Shown: positions 43,549 to 53,800 of the stretch, piece after piece
How positions within the stretch are numbered: position 1 is the stretch's first letter
Layout: each line of letters begins with the position of its first letter
NCBI RefSeq assembly: GCF_002929705.1
Contig: NZ_PJIN01000002.1
Location: 465,296 to 529,295 of the forward strand
Reading direction: 5' to 3'
Length of the DNA: 64,000 bases
Origin: Arthrobacter sp. N199823
GTDB taxonomy: Bacteria; Actinomycetota; Actinomycetes; Actinomycetales; Micrococcaceae
Program-made: the position numbers and the translations under genes
The notes under the pieces: generated by a model
The model's database searches: none
Told to the model about the DNA's origin: nothing
Seen by the model: only the letters and a program-made list of their open reading frames with translations

Positions 43549-43810
43549 GTTGACGCCGAATGGGGAGCTGGCCGCCAGCACAGTATGAGTTTTCTGCTGT
43601 GTCTGGTTGGCCCGTTGGCACTTGGGGTGGCGTTGAATGCGTTGGTACGTCCGGCCCTTGCCCGGTCACTCGGCGGGGTGCAGCACGGCAGTGGCGCCGG
43701 TGTCCGGTCCCAAGATACGTGGTGGTCCTTCGCCGCCGTCGAGGTTCGGCCTCAACTTCCTAGGATCAGCCTCAGCAACCCAGGACCACTGCAGTGCTAC
43801 TGGACAAAAA

Positions 43811-44344
43811 ATGGTGAAGACGGGCATCCTTCTGCGGCGAATTACTGGGCTGGTGTTGCTGCCGCTAATTCTTGTTACCGGGGCCGGATGCACCATGCCG
43901 GGCGCCCCTCAAACACTCGACGAGGAACAACTTGGTGCCATCTCCGAGCGTGTCACCCAGTCAAAGCCAGGGCTGGAAGCAGCGCTACGGGCTGATACTA
44001 AGAGCTGCGAAGGGTTGTGCCAGCGCATGAGCCTGGATCTCTCGCCGCGAAAAGCCAATTACAAAGCAGTGGACCTGGGCCTGGCCATCTATGAAACCGA
44101 CCTGGCCCTGACAGCAGAAAATATCACGGCATTTGAGTACTGCTTCGATTGGCGTCACTGGACTCAGGAAGAAGTGCAGTATCTCGATGCCCGTCTCGGT
44201 GAGGTCCGCGGACTTGGCTACGGAGGGGTTCTACGCAACGCGGCGGAGCAACGGCCAACGTACAATTGCTACTCCTTCGCCTCAATCTCCGGGCGGGAAC
44301 AACTCGCTACATTCCTCCGCGTTCAAGGCGCTATTGCTGACTAG
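43811..44344 (+). CDS. Hypothetical lipoprotein
   Basis: A protein of 177 aa with a lipoprotein signal: hydrophobic GLVLLPLILVTGAGC, Cys ~25. The mature part is soluble with further Cys at KSCEGLCQRM and later positions, possibly disulfide-forming. I do not recognise the family. The ATG at 43811 gives a normal signal peptide; the upstream frame does not. The 260 bp between mutM and this gene hold one short hydrophobic frame (43585) that overlaps it and is not convincing. Confidence 0.55.
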   Translation: MVKTGILLRRITGLVLLPLILVTGAGCTMPGAPQTLDEEQLGAISERVTQSKPGLEAALRADTKSCEGLCQRMSLDLSPRKANYKAVDLGLAIYETDLALTAENITAFEYCFDWRHWTQEEVQYLDARLGEVRGLGYGGVLRNAAEQRPTYNCYSFASISGREQLATFLRVQGAIAD

Positions 44345-44512
44345 AAACTCTATGTCCCCATCGACGTGACGCCAAGCTGCTCTCGAGAACGCTTGCTGTG
44401 CTAAAAAATATTTGTGACATTGATGCGGATGGAGGCGTCCGTTGTCCACAGATTGGGGCATTTGCTCATATTCGCCTTGTTTGCCCAGGATAGTCTGAGC
44501 AGAATCTGAGAC

Positions 44513-45481
44513 ATGGAAAAAGAACTCGCTGAGAGTCTCTTCACGAATTTATGGCCTAGTCAGCAAATCGTCGCAACCACTGGGCAGCTCAATGCGCTCG
44601 GCTTGAGTACGCGGGCACTGGAAGCCGGGGTCAGGTATCGCCTCGTCCATAGAATGCGGCGCGGTGTCTACATCCCCATGCACCAATGGCAGGATCAGCC
44701 TCTCTGGGTTCAGGACAAACTTGCTCTCATGGGCCACCTCGTTCAGGCGACAGCTTTGCCTGTGTATTCGCATTTCAGCGCTGCACGTCTGCATGGGCTT
44801 AATGTCTGGAACTGTTCGCCGCTCATTCACCTCAGCGCCGGGTACAACACGTCTGCATCGACGCTTCCTGCCGATGTTGTGTTGCACAAACTTGATACCT
44901 CAGAGTCTGAGTTCCAAGAGCTGTATGTCAGAGGAGTGGGCATGGTGCGCTTGACCTCGCTCCGTCAGACAGTGCTTGACTGCGCCACCATTGCGCCCTT
45001 GACTCAGGCAGTCGTGATTGGTGATTCTGCTCTGAACAAAGGGCTTGTTTTTGAGGAATTGGAAGAAGCCCTTGCTGCGGCAACAGGACGGCGTGGCGTG
45101 CAACGTGCCCGGCGAGCCATAGCTGCCATGAATGCCCTGTCTGAATCTGCTGGGGAAAGCCGAACACGTTTGATCATTGCAGAGCTTCCCATCGAGCAGC
45201 CGGAGATGCAGATCTGGCTTGAAGGACGATTGGGACGCTTCCGGGTCGACTTCATGTGGCGAAAACTTCGGCTCATCCTCGAATTTGATGGCAATATCAA
45301 GTACTTAGACTTCCAGCTGTCCGCCGAACAAGCACTCATTCAGGAGCGCGAACGGGAGAATGAGCTGATCGAACAAGGGTGGCGGTTTATTCGGATCAAA
45401 TGGGCGCATCTCAATGACCCGGATTCCCTCAAAGAACGAATCCTCAGGGCTTATTGGGCCGCATCGGCCGCAGCAGCTTAG
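44513..45481 (+). CDS. AbiEi-like/DUF559 protein with Vsr-type nuclease fold
   Basis: A protein of 322 aa. The N-terminus (residues 20-60, ALGLSTRALEAGVRYRLVHRMRRGVYIP) resembles the winged-helix AbiEi antitoxin domain. The C-terminus RVDFMWRKLRLILEFDGNIKY and ERENELIEQGWRFIRIKW resembles DUF559/Vsr endonucleases of the PD-(D/E)xK group (D, E and following K/W present). Such proteins are common orphans in actinobacteria, and there is no AbiEii toxin neighbour. The ATG is at 44513, with its own 170-bp upstream region. Confidence 0.7.
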   Translation: MEKELAESLFTNLWPSQQIVATTGQLNALGLSTRALEAGVRYRLVHRMRRGVYIPMHQWQDQPLWVQDKLALMGHLVQATALPVYSHFSAARLHGLNVWNCSPLIHLSAGYNTSASTLPADVVLHKLDTSESEFQELYVRGVGMVRLTSLRQTVLDCATIAPLTQAVVIGDSALNKGLVFEELEEALAAATGRRGVQRARRAIAAMNALSESAGESRTRLIIAELPIEQPEMQIWLEGRLGRFRVDFMWRKLRLILEFDGNIKYLDFQLSAEQALIQERERENELIEQGWRFIRIKWAHLNDPDSLKERILRAYWAASAAAA

Positions 45482-45551
45482 ATGATAGCGACTTTCCCGG
45501 TCCTGGACGGTAGTTAGCTGCTGGAGGACACAGACAAAAGCGCTAACGGTA

Positions 45552-45676
45552 TCTAACCACCGTCCTGTCGCGGTGTGAGCCTTCTAACCACCGTCCGGTT
45601 GCGGTGTGGGCCCTCTAACCACCGTCCGGTCGCGGTGTGAGCCTTCTAACCACCGTCCGGTTGCGGTGTGGGCCGG
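45552..45676. repeat. 31-bp tandem hairpin repeat array between convergent genes
   Basis: TCTAACCACCGTCC starts units at 45552, 45583, 45614 and 45645, an exact 31-bp period. Each holds a CACCG...CGGTG stem with an 8-base loop. Alternate units share base changes (CGGTT and CGGTC), hinting at duplication of a two-unit block. The array lies between the stops of the AbiEi-like gene and oleD. Confidence 0.9.
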
Positions 45677-45699
45677 AAATGTGACTCTCCTGGCGCCGC

Positions 45700-46779
45700 T
45701 TAGCCCCGGTAGTGCTTCGCCAACCGCGCCAAACCCTCATCGAGTGACACCGAGGGAGTCCAATCCAGAACGGCTTGGGTGTGCCGTTGATCGAACCAGT
45801 GGGCTGTGGACAGCTGTTCAGCCAAGAATCGGGTCATGGGCGGTTCATCTTGAACCCAGCCGCGGGATCCCGCAGCCGTCCAGGCCTTTTCAATGACAGA
45901 TCCGGCGCCACGCGCCAGCCATCCGGGGACAGAGTAACTGGGTGCCTTCACACCAGCCGCCGCACAGATTCCGGCAATCAGCTCGCCCACGGCACGAGGC
46001 TCGCCATTCGTGACCACGAGCGCCTGTCCGTGGGCCTGATCCATGCGTTCGAGTCCGCGAACAATGGCTTCGGCAGCATTGCCCACATACGTGGTGTCAA
46101 TGAGCGCACGCCCGCCATCAAGAAGGGGAAGGCGGCCGGCGCGGGCACGCTCCACCACGCGTTCCACCAACTGCGTATCGCCGGGGCCCCACACCACGTG
46201 CGGGCGGATCGCCGTCACGCGGAACTCGGGTGAGTCCTCGGACAGTGCGATCTCTTCGGCGGCCGCCTTGGACCGGGCGTAGTGTCCGCGGGCTAAATCC
46301 GGATTCGCGGTGCCAGCGGGAGCACCCACAATGGAGGCGCCAAAATGCGCCACAGACGGTGAGGACACAAACACAAAATCTCGCAGTCCCTCATGCTGGG
46401 AGGCGCTGATGAGCTGGCGAGTGCCCACAATGTTCGTGGAGACAAAGTCGGTCCACTCGCCGGTGAAGGAAACCTTCGCCGCCAAATGCACCACGGCGTC
46501 CATCCCTGCCACGGCGTGGGCCGCAACATCGGGATCCACAATGGATCCCTGGAGAGATTCCCACGGAGCCTGAACGGGACGGCGCTGCAAGCTCCGGACA
46601 AAGTAACCGCGATCGTGCAGCAGTTGCGCCACGGCCCGGCCCAGCATGCCGCTGGTGCCGGTGACCAGCACCTTTCGTTGCCCAGCTCCAGCCGTTGAGC
46701 CAGAACCGGACCCGGGGTCAGCCCCAGGCGTTGAGCCGAAACCCGAGTCAGAACCTAACCCCGAACCCTCAGTACTCAC
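45700..46779 (-). CDS. oleD: 2-alkyl-3-oxoalkanoate reductase of olefin synthesis
   Basis: A protein of 359 aa, an extended short-chain dehydrogenase. After a Gly/Ser-rich leader of ~33 residues comes VLVTGTSGMLGRAV (NADPH loop), then VVHLAAKVSF and the catalytic Tyr-x3-Lys in GHYARSKAAAEE. Known OleD reduces the keto acid made by OleA. The GTG start overlaps oleBC by 4 bp, and the gene order oleA-oleBC-oleD on the minus strand supports the call. Confidence 0.85.
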   Translation of the reverse strand: MSTEGSGLGSDSGFGSTPGADPGSGSGSTAGAGQRKVLVTGTSGMLGRAVAQLLHDRGYFVRSLQRRPVQAPWESLQGSIVDPDVAAHAVAGMDAVVHLAAKVSFTGEWTDFVSTNIVGTRQLISASQHEGLRDFVFVSSPSVAHFGASIVGAPAGTANPDLARGHYARSKAAAEEIALSEDSPEFRVTAIRPHVVWGPGDTQLVERVVERARAGRLPLLDGGRALIDTTYVGNAAEAIVRGLERMDQAHGQALVVTNGEPRAVGELIAGICAAAGVKAPSYSVPGWLARGAGSVIEKAWTAAGSRGWVQDEPPMTRFLAEQLSTAHWFDQRHTQAVLDWTPSVSLDEGLARLAKHYRG

Positions 46780-49505
46780 GGCTGTCCGGCTTTCTCCCCA
46801 GCTAGCATGCGCGCAGCCCAGCGTGACAGCTTGGCTCTGTCGATCTTGGAATTGTGCCGCACATCGGTGGGCATGGCGTCAAGGGTGAGGACGGCGGCAA
46901 GCGGCAAGTCCACCGAGAGCGATGCAGCCCGAACCGCAGCGGCCAGCGCAGCAGGAGCCAGCCCCGGACGCTTGACAGCAGGAATGGTCTCGATGATTGC
47001 AACAGCAGCCTGCGTCCCCATCGGGCCAACGCCAACAACCGCAGCACGCGCAACGCCAGCCACCGTCTCGATGGCCTGCTCGGGCGCAACAGGTGTCTTG
47101 ACGCCAGCAGACGTGGTCAGAATGTGCTCCATCCGGCCCTCAACCCACAGCCGGCCCTCAGTGTCCAGATGCCCCACATCGCCGGTGCGGTGCCAGCCTG
47201 GAATGGACACGCTGTGCTGTTCGGTGATCCATAGGCGGTCGTAGCGGTCCTTCACATGTGGGGCGCTGACCAAAATCTCACCGGTGACATTGGCCGCAGT
47301 CGTCGATTCCAGCACCAGTCCCGCGGCCGTGATGGGCGCGATCGACACCGTGGCACCGTCCACTGCAGTCCCAACACACACGCCATTTCCCACACCGGCG
47401 GCAAGGATGCCCGGCAGATCAATGTCAGTGATGGGCAGCGCTTCCGTCATGCCGTAAGGGGTGTGCAGGGCGGCGTTGACAGCCAAGTCCTGGACCTTGG
47501 TGAGTAGCGTGTGTCCCAAAGGGGCGCCAGCAGAGAGGAGAAGTTCGACGCCGGCCATCACCTTTTTCAGCTCGGGTGAGAGTTCGTCAGCGGTCGCCAC
47601 CACGTTGACGAGCGCCGCGGGGGAGGCGAACACAACTGTTGCATTGATGGCGGCGGCAGCCTCAGCGAGGGCCTTGGCGGTCAGGGTACGCGGGGAGGTG
47701 ACATCCATGTCGGGAGTGACAGTGGTGGCGCCCAGCGCCGGGCCGAGCAGGGCAAACGGAGCGAACCCGGCCACGAGGGCTGTTCCGGCCGCCAGGTTGT
47801 AGCTTTCCTTGAGGGTGTCGCGCATGGCGGCCAGACGGCGGTGCGTGTACACCACTCCCTTGGCCGGGCCGGTGGAACCAGAGGTGAACAGCACGGCTGC
47901 ATCAGCATCTGGCTCGGGAGCTGTAAAAGCAGTGGGGTAACCAGCCAGGCGGGTGACGCGACCGTTGGCCATCAATTGCGGCACAGTCGCGGCAACGTTA
48001 AGCAGGGGCTTCTTCACAGCGGCGGTGGAGCCTGTGAAGTCTTCGGCAGCGATCCGGATGCCGGGCCAGTTGTAGAGCCGCGCACCAGCCAAAGCGCGTT
48101 CAATGCCAATGAGGAAGTCCGGTCCGGCTCCCTTGATGGCACGGCCCAGTCCCTTGGTGCCCAATCCGGCATCGGCCACCACAATGACGGCCCCTAAACG
48201 CAAGCAGGCATAGATCAGGGTGGTCAGATTGATACCGGGTGGCACCAGCAGGTTGACGCGGTCTCCGGCCTTGACGCCGAATTCACGCAGCCCTGCGGCG
48301 AGATCGTCCACGTCGCGGGACAGCTGGGCCCAGGTCAGGGCACGGGTGCCTCCGCCGGGCAGCATGTCCACCACGGCCGTGGAGGCGTCCGAGCGCCGGG
48401 CATCAACTTCGGCAAGCATCGAGACGTACGCGCCAACATCAGCTGAAGCAGCAGCGGCAGAAGCAGGCGTACCGGCAGTCAGATCAGCAGTAGCGTCGGC
48501 ATCGGATCCGGCAAGGTGATCCGCGAGCCAAGCGAAGGCTGGCGTGGCGATGTCGCGGTCCTCTTGAACCAAATGGCTGGCACCTTCAAAGCGGTGCACT
48601 TGGGCCTGTGGCAGCCGGGTCAAAAGATCCCGCAGGTACCTGTCGGAGAAGACAGGATCCTTGGGGCCCCACAGCATCAGCGCCGGAACATCCAGAGCGC
48701 TGATGTCAGTGGAGACCGCATCAAGTGCAGCCCACGACGGGTGCGCCGGGGTGGCCGGAATATCGGCCACAAAGTTGCCTACACCAGCTCGGCGGGCGAT
48801 GGTTTGATACGGGGCCATGAAGGCGTCCCGGACCTCGTTGGCCAAGGTGGGCTGCGCCAAACCGTGCGTGATGCGCAAAAAGGCGGAAGACGTCGTCGTA
48901 CCCCATTTGTGAACAGCGGGATGCAGGGCCAAGGTCAGGGCCGGGGGAAGTGCGAATCCGGCCGGGTGAACAGCTGTGTTTGTCAGTACGACGGCGGCCA
49001 GCTGATCCTTGTGGCGGGCGGCCCAACCGAGGGAGATGAGTCCGCCCCAGTCGTGCCCCACGCTGACAACGGGACCACTGAGGCCCAGCTCGGCGGTGAA
49101 GTCGGAGAGATCGGTGATGCGGTCCTCGAGGCGGCGGAAGGTGCCCGTGCGCTCGGAGAAGCCCATGTCCAGCTGATCCACGGCGATGACGCGCCACGGG
49201 CCGCCGGTTGCCAGAGTTTCAGGGGACGTGGCCCCGGCGAGCAGGGTGCGCCACAGGTAGCTCCATGTGGGATTGCCATGCACGCACAACAAGGTGCCCC
49301 GGGGTTCTAACCCGGTGGCCAGTACATCGGCCTCGTTGTCCAGATAGTGCCACTGCCGGCTGGCGCCCTCGGGATCAACGGAGGCGGTGGAAGGAACACT
49401 GCGAACCTGGCGCCAGTGCGCTTCCACTCCGGGCCACGGCTGGGACACAGCAGCAGACACAGCAGCTGACACGGGCTGCGGAACCGCAGTTTGTTCAGAA
49501 GCCAC
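46776..49505 (-). CDS. oleBC: OleB-OleC fusion: beta-lactone decarboxylase and beta-lactone synthetase
   Basis: A protein of 909 aa. Residues ~40-320 are an alpha/beta hydrolase of the haloalkane-dehalogenase type (LCVHGNPTWSYLWR, nucleophile Asp in VSVGHDWGGLISLGW), corresponding to OleB. Residues ~350-905 are an AMP-forming ligase (AAVLFTSGSTGPAKGVVYTH), corresponding to OleC, which closes the beta-lactone. The fusion is known from Micrococcus-type bacteria. The GTG at 49505, two bases after the oleA stop, is chosen; the frame runs further upstream only inside oleA. Confidence 0.9.
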   Translation of the reverse strand: MASEQTAVPQPVSAAVSAAVSQPWPGVEAHWRQVRSVPSTASVDPEGASRQWHYLDNEADVLATGLEPRGTLLCVHGNPTWSYLWRTLLAGATSPETLATGGPWRVIAVDQLDMGFSERTGTFRRLEDRITDLSDFTAELGLSGPVVSVGHDWGGLISLGWAARHKDQLAAVVLTNTAVHPAGFALPPALTLALHPAVHKWGTTTSSAFLRITHGLAQPTLANEVRDAFMAPYQTIARRAGVGNFVADIPATPAHPSWAALDAVSTDISALDVPALMLWGPKDPVFSDRYLRDLLTRLPQAQVHRFEGASHLVQEDRDIATPAFAWLADHLAGSDADATADLTAGTPASAAAASADVGAYVSMLAEVDARRSDASTAVVDMLPGGGTRALTWAQLSRDVDDLAAGLREFGVKAGDRVNLLVPPGINLTTLIYACLRLGAVIVVADAGLGTKGLGRAIKGAGPDFLIGIERALAGARLYNWPGIRIAAEDFTGSTAAVKKPLLNVAATVPQLMANGRVTRLAGYPTAFTAPEPDADAAVLFTSGSTGPAKGVVYTHRRLAAMRDTLKESYNLAAGTALVAGFAPFALLGPALGATTVTPDMDVTSPRTLTAKALAEAAAAINATVVFASPAALVNVVATADELSPELKKVMAGVELLLSAGAPLGHTLLTKVQDLAVNAALHTPYGMTEALPITDIDLPGILAAGVGNGVCVGTAVDGATVSIAPITAAGLVLESTTAANVTGEILVSAPHVKDRYDRLWITEQHSVSIPGWHRTGDVGHLDTEGRLWVEGRMEHILTTSAGVKTPVAPEQAIETVAGVARAAVVGVGPMGTQAAVAIIETIPAVKRPGLAPAALAAAVRAASLSVDLPLAAVLTLDAMPTDVRHNSKIDRAKLSRWAARMLAGEKAGQP

Positions 49506-49507
49506 TG

Positions 49508-50533
49508 CTACCACGCAATTTCCATCATGGCAGTGTTCAAGCCGGAGCCAACACCCATGCACAGCACGCGGTCGCCACGGTTCAGGCTCTGGGATTCCTG
49601 CGCCAGGGTCATGGGCAGGGACGCGGGACCAACATTGCCCCACTTGGGGAACGTGATGGGGACGCGGCCCTTGATGAGGTTCACGGCCTTGATAATGGCG
49701 TTCGTGTACGAGTTGGAGACCTGGTGGGTGACGTAGCGGTCCATGGAACGCCAGTCCCAGCCGTCGGTGTGAGCCTCGTGCCAGGCGTCGGTGACAAGTT
49801 CCAGGCCGTTGTCCAGCAGGCCCTTGGTGTCGGTAAACATGCCATCGGGTCCGCCAACGCACAGTTCATGGTGTTGAGTGGCAGCACGCGAAACACCGCC
49901 CACAATGCGGTGGCCTTCCGGGTGCAGATCGGACGGGCCCATCACGGCTGCTGCGGCCCCGGAGCCCAGTGTCAGGGTGGCGAATTCCTTCAAGTAATCT
50001 TCGCGGGTGGACGTCTCGGCGTTCAAGCGCTTGAAGGTGGTTTCCTGCGTTGCTTGGGCGTCCTCGCCAGCCACAATCAGGGCGTACTTGATCTGGCCGG
50101 AATCAATCATGTTCGCGGCCAGGGTCATGCCGTTGACAAAGCCCAGGCAGGCGTTGGCCACATCGAAGTTCATGGCGGAGGACGGCAAGCCCAGTCCGCT
50201 GTGAACCTTCACGGCAACCGAGGGTTCAAGGTTGCGGCGGGTCACGGAGGTGTTAATCAGCAAACCCACCTGGCTGGCCTCAATGCCGGATTCGGCCAGG
50301 GCCTTGGCGCCTGCTTCAATGGCGGCGTCGTCAAAATCAGTTCCGGGGGCCCACCAGCGGCGTTCCTCAACACCGGCCACACGTTCCAGCAATCGCTTGG
50401 ACAGGCGCAGACGTTTCAGGCTCGGGGCCAGGCGGGCGTCAAAGTCACTGGACTTGACCACCACCGGAGCCTCAATGCTCGAAACAGCGAGCAAGGAAGT
50501 GTTGTGGTGACGAAACGTAGCGTTGCCGATCAA
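49508..50533 (-). CDS. oleA: Thiolase-fold condensing enzyme of olefin synthesis
   Basis: About 341 aa. Thiolase-superfamily protein with IGNATFRHHNTSLLAVSS at the N-terminus and the catalytic Cys in NACLGFVNGM. OleA joins two fatty acyl-CoAs head to head, the first step to long-chain alkenes found in Arthrobacter and Micrococcus membranes. TTG at 50533 is chosen because AAGAAAAAGG precedes it and the protein then begins at the conserved IGNATF. A GTG at 50575 lacks a ribosome binding site. The 286 bp to smc hold both promoters. Confidence 0.85.
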   Translation of the reverse strand: MIGNATFRHHNTSLLAVSSIEAPVVVKSSDFDARLAPSLKRLRLSKRLLERVAGVEERRWWAPGTDFDDAAIEAGAKALAESGIEASQVGLLINTSVTRRNLEPSVAVKVHSGLGLPSSAMNFDVANACLGFVNGMTLAANMIDSGQIKYALIVAGEDAQATQETTFKRLNAETSTREDYLKEFATLTLGSGAAAAVMGPSDLHPEGHRIVGGVSRAATQHHELCVGGPDGMFTDTKGLLDNGLELVTDAWHEAHTDGWDWRSMDRYVTHQVSNSYTNAIIKAVNLIKGRVPITFPKWGNVGPASLPMTLAQESQSLNRGDRVLCMGVGSGLNTAMMEIAW

Positions 50534-50819
50534 GTTCCAGCCTTTTTCTTGGGGTATTGAGGTGTTTGATGGCACCGGAAAACCAGTGACGTGGCCCTCA
50601 ATGGTGCACTGCCAGCCGTCGACGGCCGCCTGAACACATCAAGGCCCACGCTTAACTATGCACCTATAAGGGGTGTTCCCGCACATGCGCCTCGGTGCAT
50701 ACACAGCGCCTACAGGGTGCCTGCGTGGTGTGCGCACGGTGCGGGAGGCCCTGTGGGATGTGGAAATTCACGGTAGATTGGCTTGTGAGAAATGGTCCGG
50801 CGCGGGAGAAGAAAACAGT

Positions 50820-53800
50820 TTGCATCTAAAAAGTCTTACCGTGCGTGGATTCAAGTCCTTCGCCTCGGCCACCACCTTTGACTTTGAACCCGGTGTGACA
50901 GCTGTTGTTGGCCCCAACGGTTCCGGTAAGTCCAACGTGGTGGACGCGCTGGCCTGGGTCATGGGGGAGCAGGGCGCCAAGACGCTGCGTGGCGGCAAAA
51001 TGGAGGATGTGATCTTCGCTGGCACCTCCGGTCGGCCACCCCTGGGCCGTGCACACGTTGCCCTCACTATTGACAATTCCGACGGCGCCCTGCCGATCGA
51101 TTATGCCGAAGTCACCATTTCCCGCACCTTATTCCGGGCCGGCGGCTCCGAGTACGCCATCAACGGAACCAGCTGCCGGCTGCTGGACATCCAGGAACTC
51201 CTCTCCGATTCGGGCCTGGGCCGTGAGATGCATGTCATTGTGGGGCAGGGCCAGCTGGACAAGGTCCTGCATGCCACGCCCGAGGACCGCCGCGGCTTCA
51301 TTGAAGAAGCTGCAGGAATCCTCAAGCACCGCCGCCGCAAGGAAAAGACCCTGCGCAAGCTGGACGCCATGGGTGCCAACCTGGCCAGGCTCACAGATCT
51401 GACGGGCGAGATCCGCCGCCAGCTGACACCCTTGGGCAAGCAGGCCGCCGTAGCTCGACGCGCCCAAGGCGTGCAATTCGACGTTCGCGATGCCCGGGCA
51501 CGCCTGCTCGCGGACAGCATTGTCACGCTGACCCAGGCAGTGGAACGCGACGAAGCCGCAGAGCTAGCGCTAAAAAACCGCCGCGAACACGTGGAACGTG
51601 AACTGCAAAGTGCCCGCGCGCACCAAGCAGCCTTGGAGCAACAAGCAGCGGCTGCCACTCCCGTACTGAACGCGGCACGGGATAACTGGTACCAGCTCTC
51701 AGCCACCCGCGATCAGTTCAAGGCCTTGGGCGTACTGGCCACGGAGCGCCGCCGTCACCTCGGGGCAACGAAAGCCGCGCCGGATCCCAGCCGCGATCCT
51801 GACCGCTTGGCCGAACAGGCTGCACGGCTGCGCCAGGAAGAAGCCGAGCTGGACCTGGCCCTTGAGGAACGCCGCTATGGCCTGGAAACTGCCATGGAGA
51901 TCAAGGCTGATGCCGAAGGCGCCGTCCGGGCCGAGGAACAGCGGGTTCGTGAGCAGTTGCGCGCCGCCGCCGATCGCCGAGAAGGTTTGGCGAAACTGGC
52001 CGGAAAGGTTGCAGCTGCCCGCTCCCGCGTGGAATCGGCCGAAGCCGAGATTGGCCGCCTGCACCACAGCAAGGCAGCCGGTGCCGAGCGGCACAATACC
52101 GCGGCACAAGAGTTTGCAGCCCTCGAGTCTCAAGTAGCCGGGGTGGAGCAGGGCGAGGAGCGCCTCGACGCGGACTACGAAACTGCCGCCGCCGCCCTCG
52201 CCACCATAGATGAGCAGATTGCCGCCCTGACGCGTGAGCAGGTGGCTGCCGAGCGGGAACGCGATTCCCTGACAGCCCGCCGCGACGCTCTCGCCGTCGG
52301 GCTGCTGCGCAAGGATGCCAGCGCCCAGCTGCTCGAGGCCAGGCCGGAGGGTGTCCTGGCATCCATGGCACAGCTCATTGCCGTGGTGCCCAGCTACGAG
52401 ACTGCCCTTGCCGCAGCCCTGAACGCCGCGGCCGAGGGCGTTGGGGTCACAGGTTTGAACGCCGCGCTGGCTGCCCTTGAGCTCGTCAAGAAGCACGACG
52501 GCGGCCGCGTCACCTTGGTCCTCACCGACGCCACAGGTGGTGCCGGGCCTGGGGCCGACTCAGACTCGGGTGATGAACAAACTGCATCGAAGCAGGCCAC
52601 GCTGAATCGGGCCGCCCTGACGCAGGCTGCTGCGGTAGCCGCACAGAGCGTTGCCGGGGCTGTTCTGGCACGAGCCCAGGTAAGCGGTCCGCCCGAACTG
52701 GACCGGACCCTCGATGCGCTGCTGGCCGGCGTGGTGCTGGTTCCGGATATGGCAGCAGCCCAAGACGTCTTGGCCCACGACGCATCGCTGACGGCAGTGA
52801 CCGTTGCCGGGGATGTCTTCACCCAGTGGTTGGTGCAAGGCGGATCTGCCATGGCGCCGTCGTTATTGGAATTGCAAGCAACAGTCGATGAGACAGAAGC
52901 GGCGCTGGCCAAGGCGGTGGCACGCGGGGAACAGACACGCTTTGCGCTCGCGGGCCTGCAGGGACGACGTGGTGCTTTGGCGCAGGCTGAGGCAGATGCC
53001 TTGGCGGCGCTCAACGAATCCGACGCCCGGCTGGCAGCAGTGGCCGAACGGCTTGGATTGTTGGGGGCCACATTGCGCTCGGCGGCGGGGGAGTCCGATC
53101 GCCATGCGCAGGCAGTGCAGGGCGCAACCGCCAATCTGGAGCGTGAACAAGAGGCCTTGGAAGAGGTGGCGGCACGGTTGGCTGCGGCGCAAGAGGCCCC
53201 GGCCGACGTCGAGCCTTCCATGGATGAGCGCGATGCCCTGGCCGCGGCAGCCACGGCCGCCCGCTCAGTGGAGTTGGAGACTCGGCTGCAATTGCGCAGC
53301 ACCGAGGATTCGCTCAATGCCACACGCAACCGCGCAGCGGCGCTGGAACGGGCAGCCGCCACGGAGCGCACGGCGCGGGAGCAAGAGGCGCAGCGTGCTG
53401 CGCGCCGGCAGTTCCAAGCCAGGAAGGCTGCCGCCGTGGTCGCCGCAACCCAGCAGGTTCTGGCGCTGGTCCAGGAGTCCATTGAGCTGGCTGAGCACGT
53501 GCGGGACGAGGCGGAGGAGCAACGGGCTACGCGTGAGGTGGAGCTGATGGCTGTCCGCAGCGCCACGGTGGAGGCCGAGAAGGAGCGGGCCCGGCTGACC
53601 GATTCCGTGCACAAGGACGAGCTGGCCCGTGCGGCCCAGAAGCTGCGGATCGAAACGTTGGAAAACAAGTCGATCGAGGAACTGGGCCTAAGCGTGGATC
53701 ACCTGCTCAAGGAATACGGTCCTGACACGCTGGTTCCGCTCGGCCCGGGTGAGGTCACGGACAAGTGGGCCGCGCTGCACGTGCGCGTCGATGATGACGG

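Noticed and set aside
43585-43995. Small frame starting with a hydrophobic segment (MSFLLCLVGPLALGV)
   Set aside because: Only the first ~25 residues look protein-like; the rest overlaps the lipoprotein gene in another frame, and no ribosome binding site is evident.
52394-53668. Ser/Ala/Arg-rich open frame (424 aa, minus strand) inside smc
   Set aside because: It is a shadow of the SMC coiled-coil coding region; the low-complexity composition mirrors the opposite strand.
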